NCBI RefSeq assembly: GCF_001562275.1
Contig: NZ_CP014304.1
Coordinates: forward strand, 186,001-250,000
Direction: 5' to 3'
DNA: 64,000 bases
Source of the DNA: Hymenobacter sp. PAMC 26628
Lineage (GTDB): Bacteria > Bacteroidota > Bacteroidia > Cytophagales > Hymenobacteraceae
Position 1 is the stretch's first letter; each line of letters starts with the position of its first letter. The notes beneath the pieces were generated by a model. That model had not been told where the DNA came from. It saw only the letters and a list, made by a program, of their open reading frames with translations, and ran no database searches. Shown here piece after piece: positions 52,317 through 60,997 of the stretch. Made by a program: the position numbers and the translations under genes.

Positions 52317-54123
52317 TTACCCCGCCGTATCGGCCACCTCATCCCCGTCGTCTACCATCACCCGGGCTAGTTTCTCAATATTTAAGCTCCTTGCCGAGGC
52401 GTCGAAGCTTTCGCGGTAGGTGCCGCGCTGGTCGTAGAGTTCTTCGTGGGTGCCGCTCTCCACAGCACGGCCTTGCTGCATGACGTAGATGCGGTCGGAA
52501 TCGACGATTTGGGCGAGGCTGTGGGAGATGATGACCACGGTGTGGCCCTGCTTGATGGCTTCCAGGCTGTTCTTGATTTGCTCGGTGGCGATGGCGTCGA
52601 GCGAGGCGGTGGGTTCGTCGAGGAAGATGATGGGCGGGTTTTTGAGGAACAGCCGGGCGATGGCGATGCGCTGCTGCTGGCCGCCGGAAAGCTGCTGGGC
52701 ATCGGACTGGTACTGCTTGGGCAGCAGCATGATCTGCTCGTGCAGGTAGGCCTGGCGGGCGGCGGCCTGGATTTGCGCTAGGTCAGCGTCCATCACGCCG
52801 TAGCGGATATTCTCTTCGATGGTGCCCTTGAAAATGTGGTTTTTCTGGAGCACCAGGCCGATTTGCTGGCGTAGGGCGTGGGTGTTGTAGTCGGCCAGGG
52901 GCTGCCGTCGGGCAGCAGGGCCCCACGGTCGGGGGCGTAGAACTTGCAGAGCAGGTTGATGACCGTGCTTTTGCCGGCGCCGCTGAGGCCCACCAGGGCG
53001 GTGGTTTTGCCGGCTTCGATGGTCAAGCTCACGTCGTGCAGGGCCTGGGTGCCGCTGGGGTACGTGAAATCGACGTGGCGCAGCGCGAAGGTGCCGCGCA
53101 GGTGGTCGGGCAATAGGGCCCCCGTGGGCTCGGTGGCGTCGGCCGCGTCGAGGATGTCGAAGAAGCCCTCCGAGTAGGTGAGGGCGTCGTTCATCTCGTC
53201 GTAGATGCGGTGCAGCTACCGGATGGGCGCCGACACGTTGTTGAACAGCAGGATGTGGAACATGATGGCGCCGATGGAAATCTGGCGGTCGAGCACCAGG
53301 TAGGCCGTGAGCACGATGATGAGCACCACGCCGATGGATTCGGTGAAGGTTTTCAGGCCGTCGTAGCGGAAGTTGACCTTGCGGGTTTCGAGCTGGGCCT
53401 TCTGCAATTCCTGCTGCAAGCGGGCCTGCTTTTCCTCCTCTTAGGCCTCGCGCACGAAGCTTTTGATGACCACCGCCGAGTCGATGAGGTTGACCAGGCC
53501 CTGGCTTTTGGCCTCGCGCAGGGTGCGCAGGGCCCTACGCGAGCCGTTGAGGCGGTCGGCCTGCCGGTAGCTCAGAAGTACACGGGCAGCACCGCCACGG
53601 CCACCAGGCCCACGTACACGTTGGCGAAAAACATCACCACCAGGGCCACAATGGCGTTGGCAAAGAGCGGGAGGATGTCGATGAAGAAGTTTTGCACCAG
53701 CTTCATCAGGCTCTCCACGCCGCGGTCGATGCGGGTTTGGAGCTTGCCGGTTTGGTTACCGTTGTCGGCGTAGAAGCCGAGTTGGTAGCCAAGCACCTTG
53801 TGCACCGCGTCTGCCGAGAGCTGGGTGGAGACGTTGATGCGAATTTTCTCGCCGTAGTACTTCTGCCCGAACTGGATGCCGGTGTTGATGATTTCCTTGC
53901 CCAGCAGCAGCGCGCTTACCGCCAGCAGCAGCGGCAGGCCCTGCGCCAGGCCCTGGTGGCGGGTGAGCAGGCCCGGCACCGTGTCCACGGTGTAGCGCAG
54001 CACGAAGGGATTCACCTGCGCGGCCAGCGAGCCCACCAGCGTCAGCAGCAGTGTGCCGAGGACGAGGCCCCGGTACGGCCGTACGTAGGGGTAGAGGCGG
54101 CGAATTATCTCCCAGAGGCTCAT
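52317..54123 (-). pseudogene. ABC exporter (ABCB-type), pseudogene with four lesions
   Basis: The N-terminal membrane domain (MSLWEIIRRLYPYVRPYRG) begins at 54123. The frame breaks near 53574 and continues as LSYRQADRLNGSRRALRTL. A TAA interrupts EA*EEEKQ near 53441, a TAG interrupts IR*LHRIYDE near 53216, and another frameshift near 52910 precedes [20 protein letters not shown]. The nucleotide-binding domain keeps Walker A (GLSGAGKST), signature (LSGGQQQR) and Walker B (IIFLDEPTASLD). The intact protein would be a homodimeric lipid or drug exporter of about 600 residues. Two stops plus two indels argue for real decay rather than a single sequencing error. Confidence 0.85.
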
Positions 54124-54276
54124 AGGCAAACAGCTACAGTGTGGCGGTAGCTGCCTTAGACGCGCTAGGGCGGGGCGGGGTTATTGGGTTATAAAAACAA
54201 CTCAGAAATTATGTCATTTTTTGACTGCACGATATTATTTGTCTTATCATATTACCAATAATAATTATCATAAAAA

Positions 54277-54531
54277 TTAATTTTTCTTCAATAGTCTGTT
54301 TCCGAATAATATGAATATTACGGTCAAGAGAAGGAATATGACAGTGCTTATTTTGCAATAAAATAATGATAGGCATAAATCGTGGCCGGTGATATTAGAT
54401 ATGCAATTATTTGTGTTTTCTGTTTCATATTTCATGCTTACCATAACGTTCATTATTCCAAATCCGGAAATTAGAGTTGCCAAAGATAAAATAATAACTA
54501 TGGTAGTAAGATGGTTGGATTTCATAGTCAA
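54277..54531 (-). CDS. Small AT-rich membrane protein
   Basis: 84 residues: MTMKSNHLTTIVIILSLATL begins with one hydrophobic helix, and ISTVIFLLLTVIFILFGNRLLKKN ends with another; a short soluble loop between has two cysteines. The region from 54140 to 54700 is strongly AT-rich, unlike the surroundings. Unrecognised. It may be a genuine small gene in a transferred island or a chance frame. Confidence 0.4.
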   Translation of the reverse strand: MTMKSNHLTTIVIILSLATLISGFGIMNVMVSMKYETENTNNCISNITGHDLCLSLFYCKISTVIFLLLTVIFILFGNRLLKKN

Positions 54532-54692
54532 ATAATTGTGTTGTAACTTATTGTTTTACACAGAGTGATTCTCCAGGAGGTACAATAATTAGGAAGTAAC
54601 GCTGTGTAACTTCTCGTTCACCTGCTGAATTTTTTCCGTGCTGTCAATCTGTTTTTATTACTAGCCACTGTATAGTAGGTGTTAAAGTGTAT

Positions 54693-55381
54693 TCAAACCA
54701 ACGGGTTCTCCTTCAGAAACTTAAGCAGCACGGGTAAACAATGTTGCGGGTCGTCTCACATGGCGAAATGAGAGCCGTTGGAGCAGATGTAGACTTGGCT
54801 GTGGGGCATTTGCTGGTGCATGTAGTCGTAAGCCGACGGGGGAATGAAGTCGTACTGGGCCCCCAGCAGGCCCATTTCCTCGCCGTCGGTGAATACCCAG
54901 CGCACGTCGTGGGCCAGGAGCGGGCCGGCGCGCAGGGCCCGGATGGTTTCGAGGGCGGCGGCCACGCCCGCGCCGTCGTCGCTGGCGCCGGGCGTGTGCG
55001 GCTGCGAGTCGTAGTGCGTGAGCACCAGCACGGCGGGGCCCCCGGGCAGGCGGCCACGCAGGCGGGCCACCACGTTCTGCACCCGCGCCCCGGTGAGGGT
55101 CCCGGGGCCCCCGGCTACTACCACGGTGGTGTCCTGCACGGTGGCCGTTAGGCCCAGGGCCCGGCAGCGGCGCAGCAGGTAGTCGCGCACCGCGGCGTTG
55201 GCCGGCGTGCCGATGCTGTGGGGCACCCGGGCTACCACGGCCACCTCGCGCAGCGCCTGCTCGGCCGAAAACGCGGTGGCCGGGGCCCCGGCCGGCACCG
55301 GCCGTGGGGCCCGCGCCAGGTACAGGACGGCAAACAGTAGCAACCCGATCAAGGTAACCAACGGCGTAGAAATGGGGGCAT
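54693..55381 (-). pseudogene. Chimeric pseudogene: M28 peptidase 5' part joined to an alpha/beta hydrolase 3' end
   Basis: The start MPPFLRRWLP (55381) shifts frame to LIGLLLFAVLYLARAP, then follows an M28 aminopeptidase N-terminal half with HYDSQPHTPGASDDGAGVAA (zinc His and Asp) and WVFTDGEEMGLLGA (zinc/catalytic Glu pair). There the sequence switches to YDFIPPSAYDYMHQQMPHSQ and VYICSNGSHFAM, the C-terminal part of a proline-iminopeptidase-type alpha/beta hydrolase. A TGA replaces the usual Trp codon, followed in frame by DDPQHCLPVLLKFL to a stop at 54693. It looks like a deletion that fused two unrelated genes, then decayed. Confidence 0.75.
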
Positions 55382-55692
55382 AAGCAAGGCGTTAAGAATG
55401 AGCATCCAAGCAAACGAGTTGGCAGTTGCTTGTCGTCGGTTGCCGGGCAATTGTAAGCAACCTAATAACCGACAACTATTAGCTGACGAATTGGGAATGA
55501 GCACCAAAGCAACGCACTGGCCCCCAGCAATCCAAAGCCGCGTGCCCGCCCCCGGCCGGGGGCCCGCGCCCGGCCCGGCGGCGGGGCGAAATAGCAAGGT
55601 GGCAAGATGAAATAGGGAGCCGCCAAGATGGGCCCCCAGTAGGGCGCGGCCGCTGCTAGGCCGTGCTTATCTTCCGGCCCTTATTCTATGCT

Positions 55693-56145
55693 ATGCCCCC
55701 CGTGAACCGCTTAGTTATCCTCCTGCTCCTGGGCGCGCTGCTGGGCTCGTGCAGGCTGTTCCACCCCTACCGGTTGCCCACGCCGCCCACCTCGCCCGAG
55801 CTGAAAGCGCAGCGCAAGGCCGCCGAACGCGCCCGCAAGCAAAGCGCCCGCGCCGCCGGCAAGCGCGGCAAGCAAAAAGCCGACGCCGACGACGCCCCCG
55901 TGGCCTCCGGCGCCGCCCCCGCGGCCACCGCCACCGAGGCGCCCAAGGAGCCCGCTAAGGCTAGCAAGCTGCACTTCGACAAGAAAACCGGGCTTATGAA
56001 AAAGCCTAAGCTCAAGCGCCGCATCGTGCACAAGCAGCCCCGCAAGCCGTTCAAGCCCTTCGAGGCGTTCAAAAACCTCTTCCACCGCAAACCCAAGCCC
56101 AATGCCAAGCCCCACGCCGCGCCTGCCAAAGCCGACCCCGAGTAA
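55693..56145 (+). CDS. Small basic lipoprotein
   Basis: 150 residues. The lipoprotein signal MPPVNRLVILLLLGALLGSC has a lipobox ending at Cys20. The remainder is highly charged and repetitive: Lys/Arg/Ala-rich (ELKAQRKAAERARKQSARAA) and KPKLKRRIVHKQPRKPFKPF, ending PHAAPAKADPE. No known domain. It is probably anchored in the outer membrane with a basic, disordered periplasmic tail. The next gene overlaps its 3' end by 44 bases in another frame. Confidence 0.65.
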   Translation: MPPVNRLVILLLLGALLGSCRLFHPYRLPTPPTSPELKAQRKAAERARKQSARAAGKRGKQKADADDAPVASGAAPAATATEAPKEPAKASKLHFDKKTGLMKKPKLKRRIVHKQPRKPFKPFEAFKNLFHRKPKPNAKPHAAPAKADPE

Positions 56146-56458
56146 GCCGCCCCGCGCCGGCGACTGGCTGCTACTGCTGGCGCTGGCCCTCGGTGCCGCG
56201 GCTCCCGCGCGGGCCCAGATTACGCTCCAAAAGGCGCGCGACGTGGACGCCGCCCACCGCCGGGCCCAGCGCGAGGGCCGCCGCCTGCCCACGCCCTACA
56301 AAGACACGCACCTCGACGTCCCGCGCACCCGCCTCGACCGCGGCGCCGGCGACCAGCCCCGCCCCGACGGGGCCGACGCCATGCACTACCGCCACGGGGC
56401 CCCGGTGAATCCGAAGAACAAAAAAAACTTTCTGAGCCTGGGCCGTAAGAGGAAATAA
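56102..56458 (+). CDS. Small secreted basic protein overlapping the upstream lipoprotein gene
   Basis: 118 residues. A Pro-rich N-terminus leads into a signal-peptide-like helix (WLLLLALALGAAAPARAQ), then ITLQKARDVDAAHRRAQREG, DTHLDVPRTRLDRGAGDQP and a basic end NFLSLGRKRK. The mature part is basic and proline-rich. The start is the only ATG available and lies inside the previous gene. The two may be cotranscribed and functionally paired. No family recognised. Confidence 0.55.
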   Translation: MPSPTPRLPKPTPSKPPRAGDWLLLLALALGAAAPARAQITLQKARDVDAAHRRAQREGRRLPTPYKDTHLDVPRTRLDRGAGDQPRPDGADAMHYRHGAPVNPKNKKNFLSLGRKRK

Positions 56459-56583
56459 CCGCCCGCTTGTTGGTGCGGAGAATTATTGGCCGCGGCCACT
56501 GCTGGGGAGCCGCTGGCTGCATTTCCGCAACCAGTCCTGGCTTGGTAAAAAGGTCAATAAATCAGTCACTTAAACCCTGTTCT

Positions 56584-56931
56584 ATGTCTACTCCCTGGCT
56601 TCCGCTCACCGATGCGGCCCAACTGACGGCCATTGCCGACGAATCGCGCCAGCACCCCGTCATCATCTTCAAACACAGTACTACGTGCTCCATCAGCGCC
56701 GCGGCCAAGGCCAAAATTGAGCGCCAGTGGGCCGCTAGCGGCCTCGACGACGTGCCAATTTACTACCTGGATCTGCTGCGCTTCCGCCCCCTGTCGGCTC
56801 AAATTGCCGAACAGTTTGGTGTGCAGCACCAGTCGCCGCAGCTGCTGCTCATCCAAAATGGCGAAGCTACGTTCGACGCCTCGCACATGGGCATCCGCCT
56901 CGATGCCGTGAAGGCCGCCGTGGCCAGCTAG
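56584..56931 (+). CDS. ytxJ: Bacillithiol-system redox protein YtxJ
   Basis: 115 residues with a thioredoxin-like fold. FKHSTTCSISAAAKAK holds the single catalytic Cys at about residue 35, PIYYLDLLRFRPLSAQIAE follows, and HQSPQLLLIQNGEATFDASH includes the cis-Pro strand. YtxJ is a predicted monothiol bacilliredoxin that removes bacillithiol from proteins. Together with bshC at 38592 it shows that this organism uses bacillithiol. The start MSTPWLPLTD is supported by family length. Confidence 0.88.
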   Translation: MSTPWLPLTDAAQLTAIADESRQHPVIIFKHSTTCSISAAAKAKIERQWAASGLDDVPIYYLDLLRFRPLSAQIAEQFGVQHQSPQLLLIQNGEATFDASHMGIRLDAVKAAVAS

Positions 56932-57122
56932 GCGCCGCCCTTGTTTCGTACACAATTCGCCGGGCCCCCGTTTTCTCCAGCAGAATCCGGGGGCCTGACT
57001 TTGAGCGCTTCGCCCGTTTTGGGCCCCAGCGTGCTCGGCCGCTTGGCTTTAAGTATTCAAAATAAATAAGTTGCCAGTTATTTGTTATTAGTTGTCGAAG
57101 ATATTTAGGAAGTTGTATTTCG

Positions 57123-57233
57123 GTCATGCTCATCTGGTGTCCGCGTAGCCGAAGCATCTCTACTGCTTCACTAATCATTAATTATTGCTGCGGGAGCAAT
57201 GCTTCGGCTACGCGGACACCAGATGAGCATGAC
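57123..57233. repeat. Palindromic intergenic repeat, copy 4
   Basis: Exact 35-base arms (57123-57157, GTCATGCTCATCTGGTGTCC..., and 57199-57233) around a centre with ACTGCTTCACTAATCATTAA. It lies between ytxJ and the NMT1-like gene, the only full copy not between convergent genes. Confidence 0.85.
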
Positions 57234-57328
57234 GTTCCGATTGATTTAAATGATTTCCTAAAGCACTCAATTAGTTACAAGCAGCCTGACAACCGACAAC
57301 GAACAACTGACAACCCAAAAACCTGCAA

Positions 57329-58240
57329 GTGGAAAAAATCACCGTTGCCCTCGACTGGACGCCCAACACCAACCACACCGGCCTCTTCCTGGCGCAACAG
57401 CAGGGCTGGTACGCCGCGGCGGGCCTGGACGTGGCCCTCGTTTCGCCCGAAACGGACAACTACGCCACCACGCCCGCCCGCCAGCTCACCAGCGGCCGCG
57501 CCGACCTGGCCATCGCCAGCTCCGAAACCGTGCTCAGCTACCGCACGGCCGCCACGCCGGTGCCCGTAACCGCCGTGGCGGCGCTGCTCCAGCACGACAC
57601 CAGCGCCATTGCCACCCTGGCCAGTAGCGGCCTCGCGCGGCCCGCGCAGCTTGATGGCCAGGTGTATGCCTCGTACCAGGCGCGCTTCGAAGACCACATC
57701 GTGCGGGCCCTGGTGCGGGCCGATGGTGGCCGCGGCGACGTGGTGCTGACGTACCCCGACAAGCTGGCCATCTGGCAAGACCTGCTGGACGGCAAGGTGG
57801 CCGCCACCTGGATTTTCCAGGGCTGGGAGGGAGCCCTGGCCCAGCGCGGCGGCGTGGCCCTGCACACGTTTGCCCTGGCCGACTACGGCATCCCGTACGG
57901 CTACACGCCCGTCCTGGTCAGCACCGATGCCCTTATCGAAACGCGGCGCGGGGCCCTGCAACGCTTCCTGGCCGCCACGGAAGCCGGCTACCAGTTGGCC
58001 GCCCGCGACGCCGCCGGGGCCGCCCGGCTGCTTGAGCAAACCGGCCTGCCCGCCTTCGCCGACGCGGCCTTCACCGAAACGTCGCTCACCTTATTACAGC
58101 CCCATTTCCTAAACGAAGCCGGCCAGTGGGGCAAGATGGAGGAGGGCAAGTGGGCCGCGTTCGTGAATTGGCTGGCCGCCAACGACCTGCTCCAGCCCAC
58201 CCCGCTAACCGCGCCCCACGCCTTGTTCGCCAACCTGTAG
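57329..58240 (+). CDS. NMT1/THI5-like substrate-binding protein
   Basis: 303 residues from a GTG start (MEKITVALDWTPNTNHTGLF). The sequence VALDWTPNTNHTGLFLAQQQGW and the regions SSETVLSYRTAA and DLLDGKVAATWIFQGWEG are typical of NMT1/THI5-like proteins that bind pyrimidine precursors of thiamine or related ligands. There is no signal peptide, so unlike ABC binding proteins it would be cytoplasmic. No permease or ATPase gene is adjacent. Specific ligand unknown. A GTTG/CAAC repeat segment lies directly upstream (57285-57312). Confidence 0.8.
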   Translation: MEKITVALDWTPNTNHTGLFLAQQQGWYAAAGLDVALVSPETDNYATTPARQLTSGRADLAIASSETVLSYRTAATPVPVTAVAALLQHDTSAIATLASSGLARPAQLDGQVYASYQARFEDHIVRALVRADGGRGDVVLTYPDKLAIWQDLLDGKVAATWIFQGWEGALAQRGGVALHTFALADYGIPYGYTPVLVSTDALIETRRGALQRFLAATEAGYQLAARDAAGAARLLEQTGLPAFADAAFTETSLTLLQPHFLNEAGQWGKMEEGKWAAFVNWLAANDLLQPTPLTAPHALFANL

Positions 58241-58294
58241 CGCAGGCAAAACCTGTGGTGCCCACAGCTTTAAAGATTGCTTAGACTAATAGAA

Positions 58295-58408
58295 ACGGTC
58301 ATGCTCATCTGGTGTCCGCGTAGCCGAAGTATCTCTACTGCGCAAGTAAATAATTACTGCTGTGGGAGGGATGCTTCGACTACGCGGACACCAGATGAGC
58401 ATGACCGT
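58295..58408. repeat. Palindromic intergenic repeat, copy 5
   Basis: 38-base arms (58295-58332 and 58371-58408) with two mismatches; the outer part, GGTCATGCTCATCTGGTGTC, matches copy 4. The centre has CTACTGCGCAAGTAAATAAT. It lies between the convergent NMT1-like and osmC genes. Confidence 0.85.
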
Positions 58409-58436
58409 TGCTGTAATTTCCTTACAAGCCGGGGCC

Positions 58437-58847
58437 CTACAGGTCGTAGCTGAAGGTGATTTGCTTGTCCACGTCGGGGTGCAGGCTCAGGGCCACGGGG
58501 CAGGTGCGGGCGGTGCGCTCCATCAGGGCCCGGTCGGCGGCGGCGAGGGCGGTGGGCAGGCGCAGGGCCACCTCGATGCGCGCGATGCGGCGCGGCGCCT
58601 CGGTGCTCATGTGCTTGGTGGTGGCGTAGGTGCTGCCGGCCAGGTCAAGCTGGTGGCGGTCGGCCACGATGCCCATGGTGGTGACGATGCACGAGGCCAG
58701 GGCCACGCACACCAGGTCGGTGGGCGAAAAGGCTTCGCCCTTGCCGTGGTTGTCAACGGGCGCGTCGGTGTGGATGATGGTGCCCGAGGCCACGTGGGTG
58801 GCTTCGGTGCGCAGGTGGCCGAGGTAATGGGCGGTAGCGGTGGGCAT
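58437..58847 (-). CDS. OsmC-family peroxiredoxin-like protein
   Basis: 136 residues: MPTATAHYLGHLRTEATHVAS, GEAFSPTDLVCVALASCIVTTM with the first Cys, and RTCPVALSLHPDVDKQITF with the second. The two cysteines form the active site that reduces organic hydroperoxides in the cytoplasm. Family length is normal. A slightly longer start at an upstream GTG is possible. It is convergent with the NMT1-like gene, with a palindromic repeat between. Confidence 0.9.
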   Translation of the reverse strand: MPTATAHYLGHLRTEATHVASGTIIHTDAPVDNHGKGEAFSPTDLVCVALASCIVTTMGIVADRHQLDLAGSTYATTKHMSTEAPRRIARIEVALRLPTALAAADRALMERTARTCPVALSLHPDVDKQITFSYDL

Positions 58848-58893
58848 TGCGTGTATCTTTACGAATGGAACGGGAGCGGGGCCAGGGGCCGCG

Positions 58894-58901
58894 CAAAGGT
58901 A
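58894..58901 (-). promoter_or_regulatory. Putative -7 box for osmC-family gene
   Basis: TACCTTTG on the minus strand (CAAAGGTA on plus), 47 bases before the ATG, matches the Bacteroidota TAnnTTTG box. No clear -33 box. Confidence 0.4.
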
Positions 58902-58983
58902 GCCCGCCCGTCGAACCCAACCGGCCGCGCGCGGGTTCTGGGGGCCATTCTCTCTCATCTGTTTGCGTCTAACTTCGTTGCGT

Positions 58984-59874
58984 ATGTTGTGTGTTCGCCG
59001 CTTCCTTCCCGGCTTGGTGCTGGCCGGGGCCCTGCCGCTGGCCGCCCGGGCCCAAGACCTGCCCGCGCTGACCAGGCCTGCCCCGCGCCCGGCAGCCCCG
59101 GCGCCTAGCAACCGCTCCGCGGCCGGGGCCCCCGCCAACGGGCGCGCGCCCCTGGCCACGGCCGCGCCGTCCGACGAGCAGTCGTACCGCAAAGAATTCG
59201 TTTACGGCATCAACTTCAACACCCAGGGCGGCCTTATTGGGGGCGTGTCCATCCGCTCGGCCCGGGTGCTCGACGACCGGTGGCTGCGCTTCTGGAGCCT
59301 GGAGGGCGTGTCGCTGAAAAACCAAAAGGAGGAGCGCGTCAGCAATAACTCCACCGGGGGCAGCTTCATCTACCACAAAACCAACTACGCGTTTGCCCTG
59401 CGCCCGTCATTCGGCGTGCAGCGCATCCTGTTCCGCAAGGCGGCCGACGCCGGCGTGCAGGTGAACGCGCTGCTGAGCGCGGGGCCCTCCATCGGCATCC
59501 TGATGCCCTACTACATCAGCTACGATTACACGGCGGCCCAAACGGGGCGCTTCAGCAGCAGCGACGACATCCGCGACGAGCAGTACGACCCCGCCATCCA
59601 CGTGCAGGAGGGCGCCATTGTGGACCATGCGCCGTTTTTTAGCGGCATCGCCAAAACCCAGCTCGTGGCCGGGGCCCACCTGCGCGGGGCCCTCAGCTTC
59701 GAGTACGGGCGCTACCGCGACGCCGTGGCGGGCCTCGAAGCCGGCTTCCTGGTCGAGAGCTACGCCAAGCGCCTGCTCATCCTCAGCCCCGGCAACCAAG
59801 GCGACGCCGCCCTCATCAACAACAAGTTTTTCCCGTCGGTGTACCTCACCTTGTACATCGGCCACCGCAGCTAG
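58984..59874 (+). CDS. Putative outer-membrane beta-barrel protein
   Basis: 296 residues from MLCVRRFLPGLVLAGALPLA (signal peptide, cleavage near ARAQ). A Pro/Ala-rich linker (about 25-60) precedes strands with alternating aromatic residues: KEFVYGINFNTQGGLIGGVS, NYAFALRPSFGVQRILF, YDYTAAQTGRF, and a final SVYLTLYIGHRS. This is typical of 8-12-strand outer-membrane barrels. Family not recognised. Divergent from osmC; an upstream in-frame start seven codons earlier is possible. Confidence 0.65.
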   Translation: MLCVRRFLPGLVLAGALPLAARAQDLPALTRPAPRPAAPAPSNRSAAGAPANGRAPLATAAPSDEQSYRKEFVYGINFNTQGGLIGGVSIRSARVLDDRWLRFWSLEGVSLKNQKEERVSNNSTGGSFIYHKTNYAFALRPSFGVQRILFRKAADAGVQVNALLSAGPSIGILMPYYISYDYTAAQTGRFSSSDDIRDEQYDPAIHVQEGAIVDHAPFFSGIAKTQLVAGAHLRGALSFEYGRYRDAVAGLEAGFLVESYAKRLLILSPGNQGDAALINNKFFPSVYLTLYIGHRS

Positions 59875-59994
59875 ACGCAGTGGGCAGGTATCAGTTAACA
59901 GCCATGTTAACGCCCAATACCCAATGGGTTGACCTTGCCCCACGCGCTGGTAGTCGAAACTGCTCACTGCTCACTGACCCTGTTAATTGCCATA

Positions 59995-60891
59995 ATGATT
60001 GACCTGCCCATCCTCAACCAGCCCGAAACGGCCGCCCCGGCCCGCCCCCGCAAGCCCGACTGGCTGCGCGTGAAGCTGCCCGTGGGCCCCGAGTACGCCG
60101 CCGTGCGCAAGCTCGTCGACGAGCATAAGCTGCACACCATTTGCGAGAGCGGCAACTGCCCTAACATGGGCGAGTGCTGGGGCGCCGGCACCGCTACGTT
60201 CATGATTCTGGGCAACATTTGCACACGCTCGTGCTCGTTTTGCGCCGTGGCCACCGGCCGCCCCACCGAGCTGGACCTCGACGAGCCTCGCCGCGTGGCC
60301 GAGGCCATTGCCCTGATGAAGGTGAAGCACGCCGTGCTTACCAGCGTGAACCGCGACGAGCTCAAGGACCGCGGTGCCAGCGTGTGGCGCGAAACCGTGG
60401 TGCTCACCAAGCAGCTCTCGCCCAGCACCACCATCGAAACCCTCATCCCCGACGTGAAAGCCAATTGGGACGCCCTAGAAACCATGATTTCGGGCGGCCA
60501 AGAAGTGATTTCGCACAACGTGGAAACCGTGGGCAGCCTCTACCGCCTGGTGCGCCCGCAGGCCAAGTACGACCGCTCGCTGGAGCAAATCCGCCGCACG
60601 AAGCTGGCCGGGCACCGCACCAAGTCGGGCATCATGCTGGGCCTGGGCGAGCAGCCCGACGAGCTGTACCAAGCCATGGACGACCTCGTGGCCAACGGCC
60701 TCGACATTCTCACCCTCGGCCAGTACCTGCAGCCCACCAAGCGCCACCTGGCCGTGGCCGAGTTCATCACCCCCGACCAATTTGCCCACTACCGCGAAGA
60801 AGGCCTCAAGCGCGGCCTGAAGTACGTGGAAAGCGGCCCCCTGGTACGCAGCTCCTACCACGCCGAGCGCCACGTGAACGTACCGGTGTAA
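59995..60891 (+). CDS. lipA: Lipoyl synthase
   Basis: 298 residues. A radical-SAM enzyme that inserts two sulfurs into octanoyl-E2/H proteins. Auxiliary cluster cysteines lie in [12 protein letters not shown] and the radical-SAM motif is [10 protein letters not shown]. The C-terminal RSSYHAE serine ligand is present (about residue 286). The product would lipoylate the E2 partner of the fused E1 at 46607 and the glycine cleavage H protein that works with GcvP. Start [11 protein letters not shown] is chosen over upstream leader codons. A strong terminator follows. Confidence 0.96.
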   Translation: MIDLPILNQPETAAPARPRKPDWLRVKLPVGPEYAAVRKLVDEHKLHTICESGNCPNMGECWGAGTATFMILGNICTRSCSFCAVATGRPTELDLDEPRRVAEAIALMKVKHAVLTSVNRDELKDRGASVWRETVVLTKQLSPSTTIETLIPDVKANWDALETMISGGQEVISHNVETVGSLYRLVRPQAKYDRSLEQIRRTKLAGHRTKSGIMLGLGEQPDELYQAMDDLVANGLDILTLGQYLQPTKRHLAVAEFITPDQFAHYREEGLKRGLKYVESGPLVRSSYHAERHVNVPV

Positions 60892-60935
60892 GTTGGGCCC
60901 CGGGCCTTAGCGGCCAGCGTAGTTCGTTGAATAAG

Positions 60936-60968
60936 AAAGGGCCCCTTCCAACGCGGAAGGGGCCCTTT
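60936..60968. terminator. Bidirectional terminator, lipA / DUF4136 gene
   Basis: Perfect 14-bp stem AAAGGGCCCCTTCC / GGAAGGGGCCCTTT with loop AACGC, between two convergent genes. Confidence 0.85.
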
Positions 60969-60997
60969 GGCTTCTGCTCAGAACACGCCGTACCGGC

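Noticed and set aside
57123..58408. Possible CRISPR-like repeat array
   Set aside because: The two copies are single palindromes one kilobase apart, with genes between and no regular spacers or cas genes.
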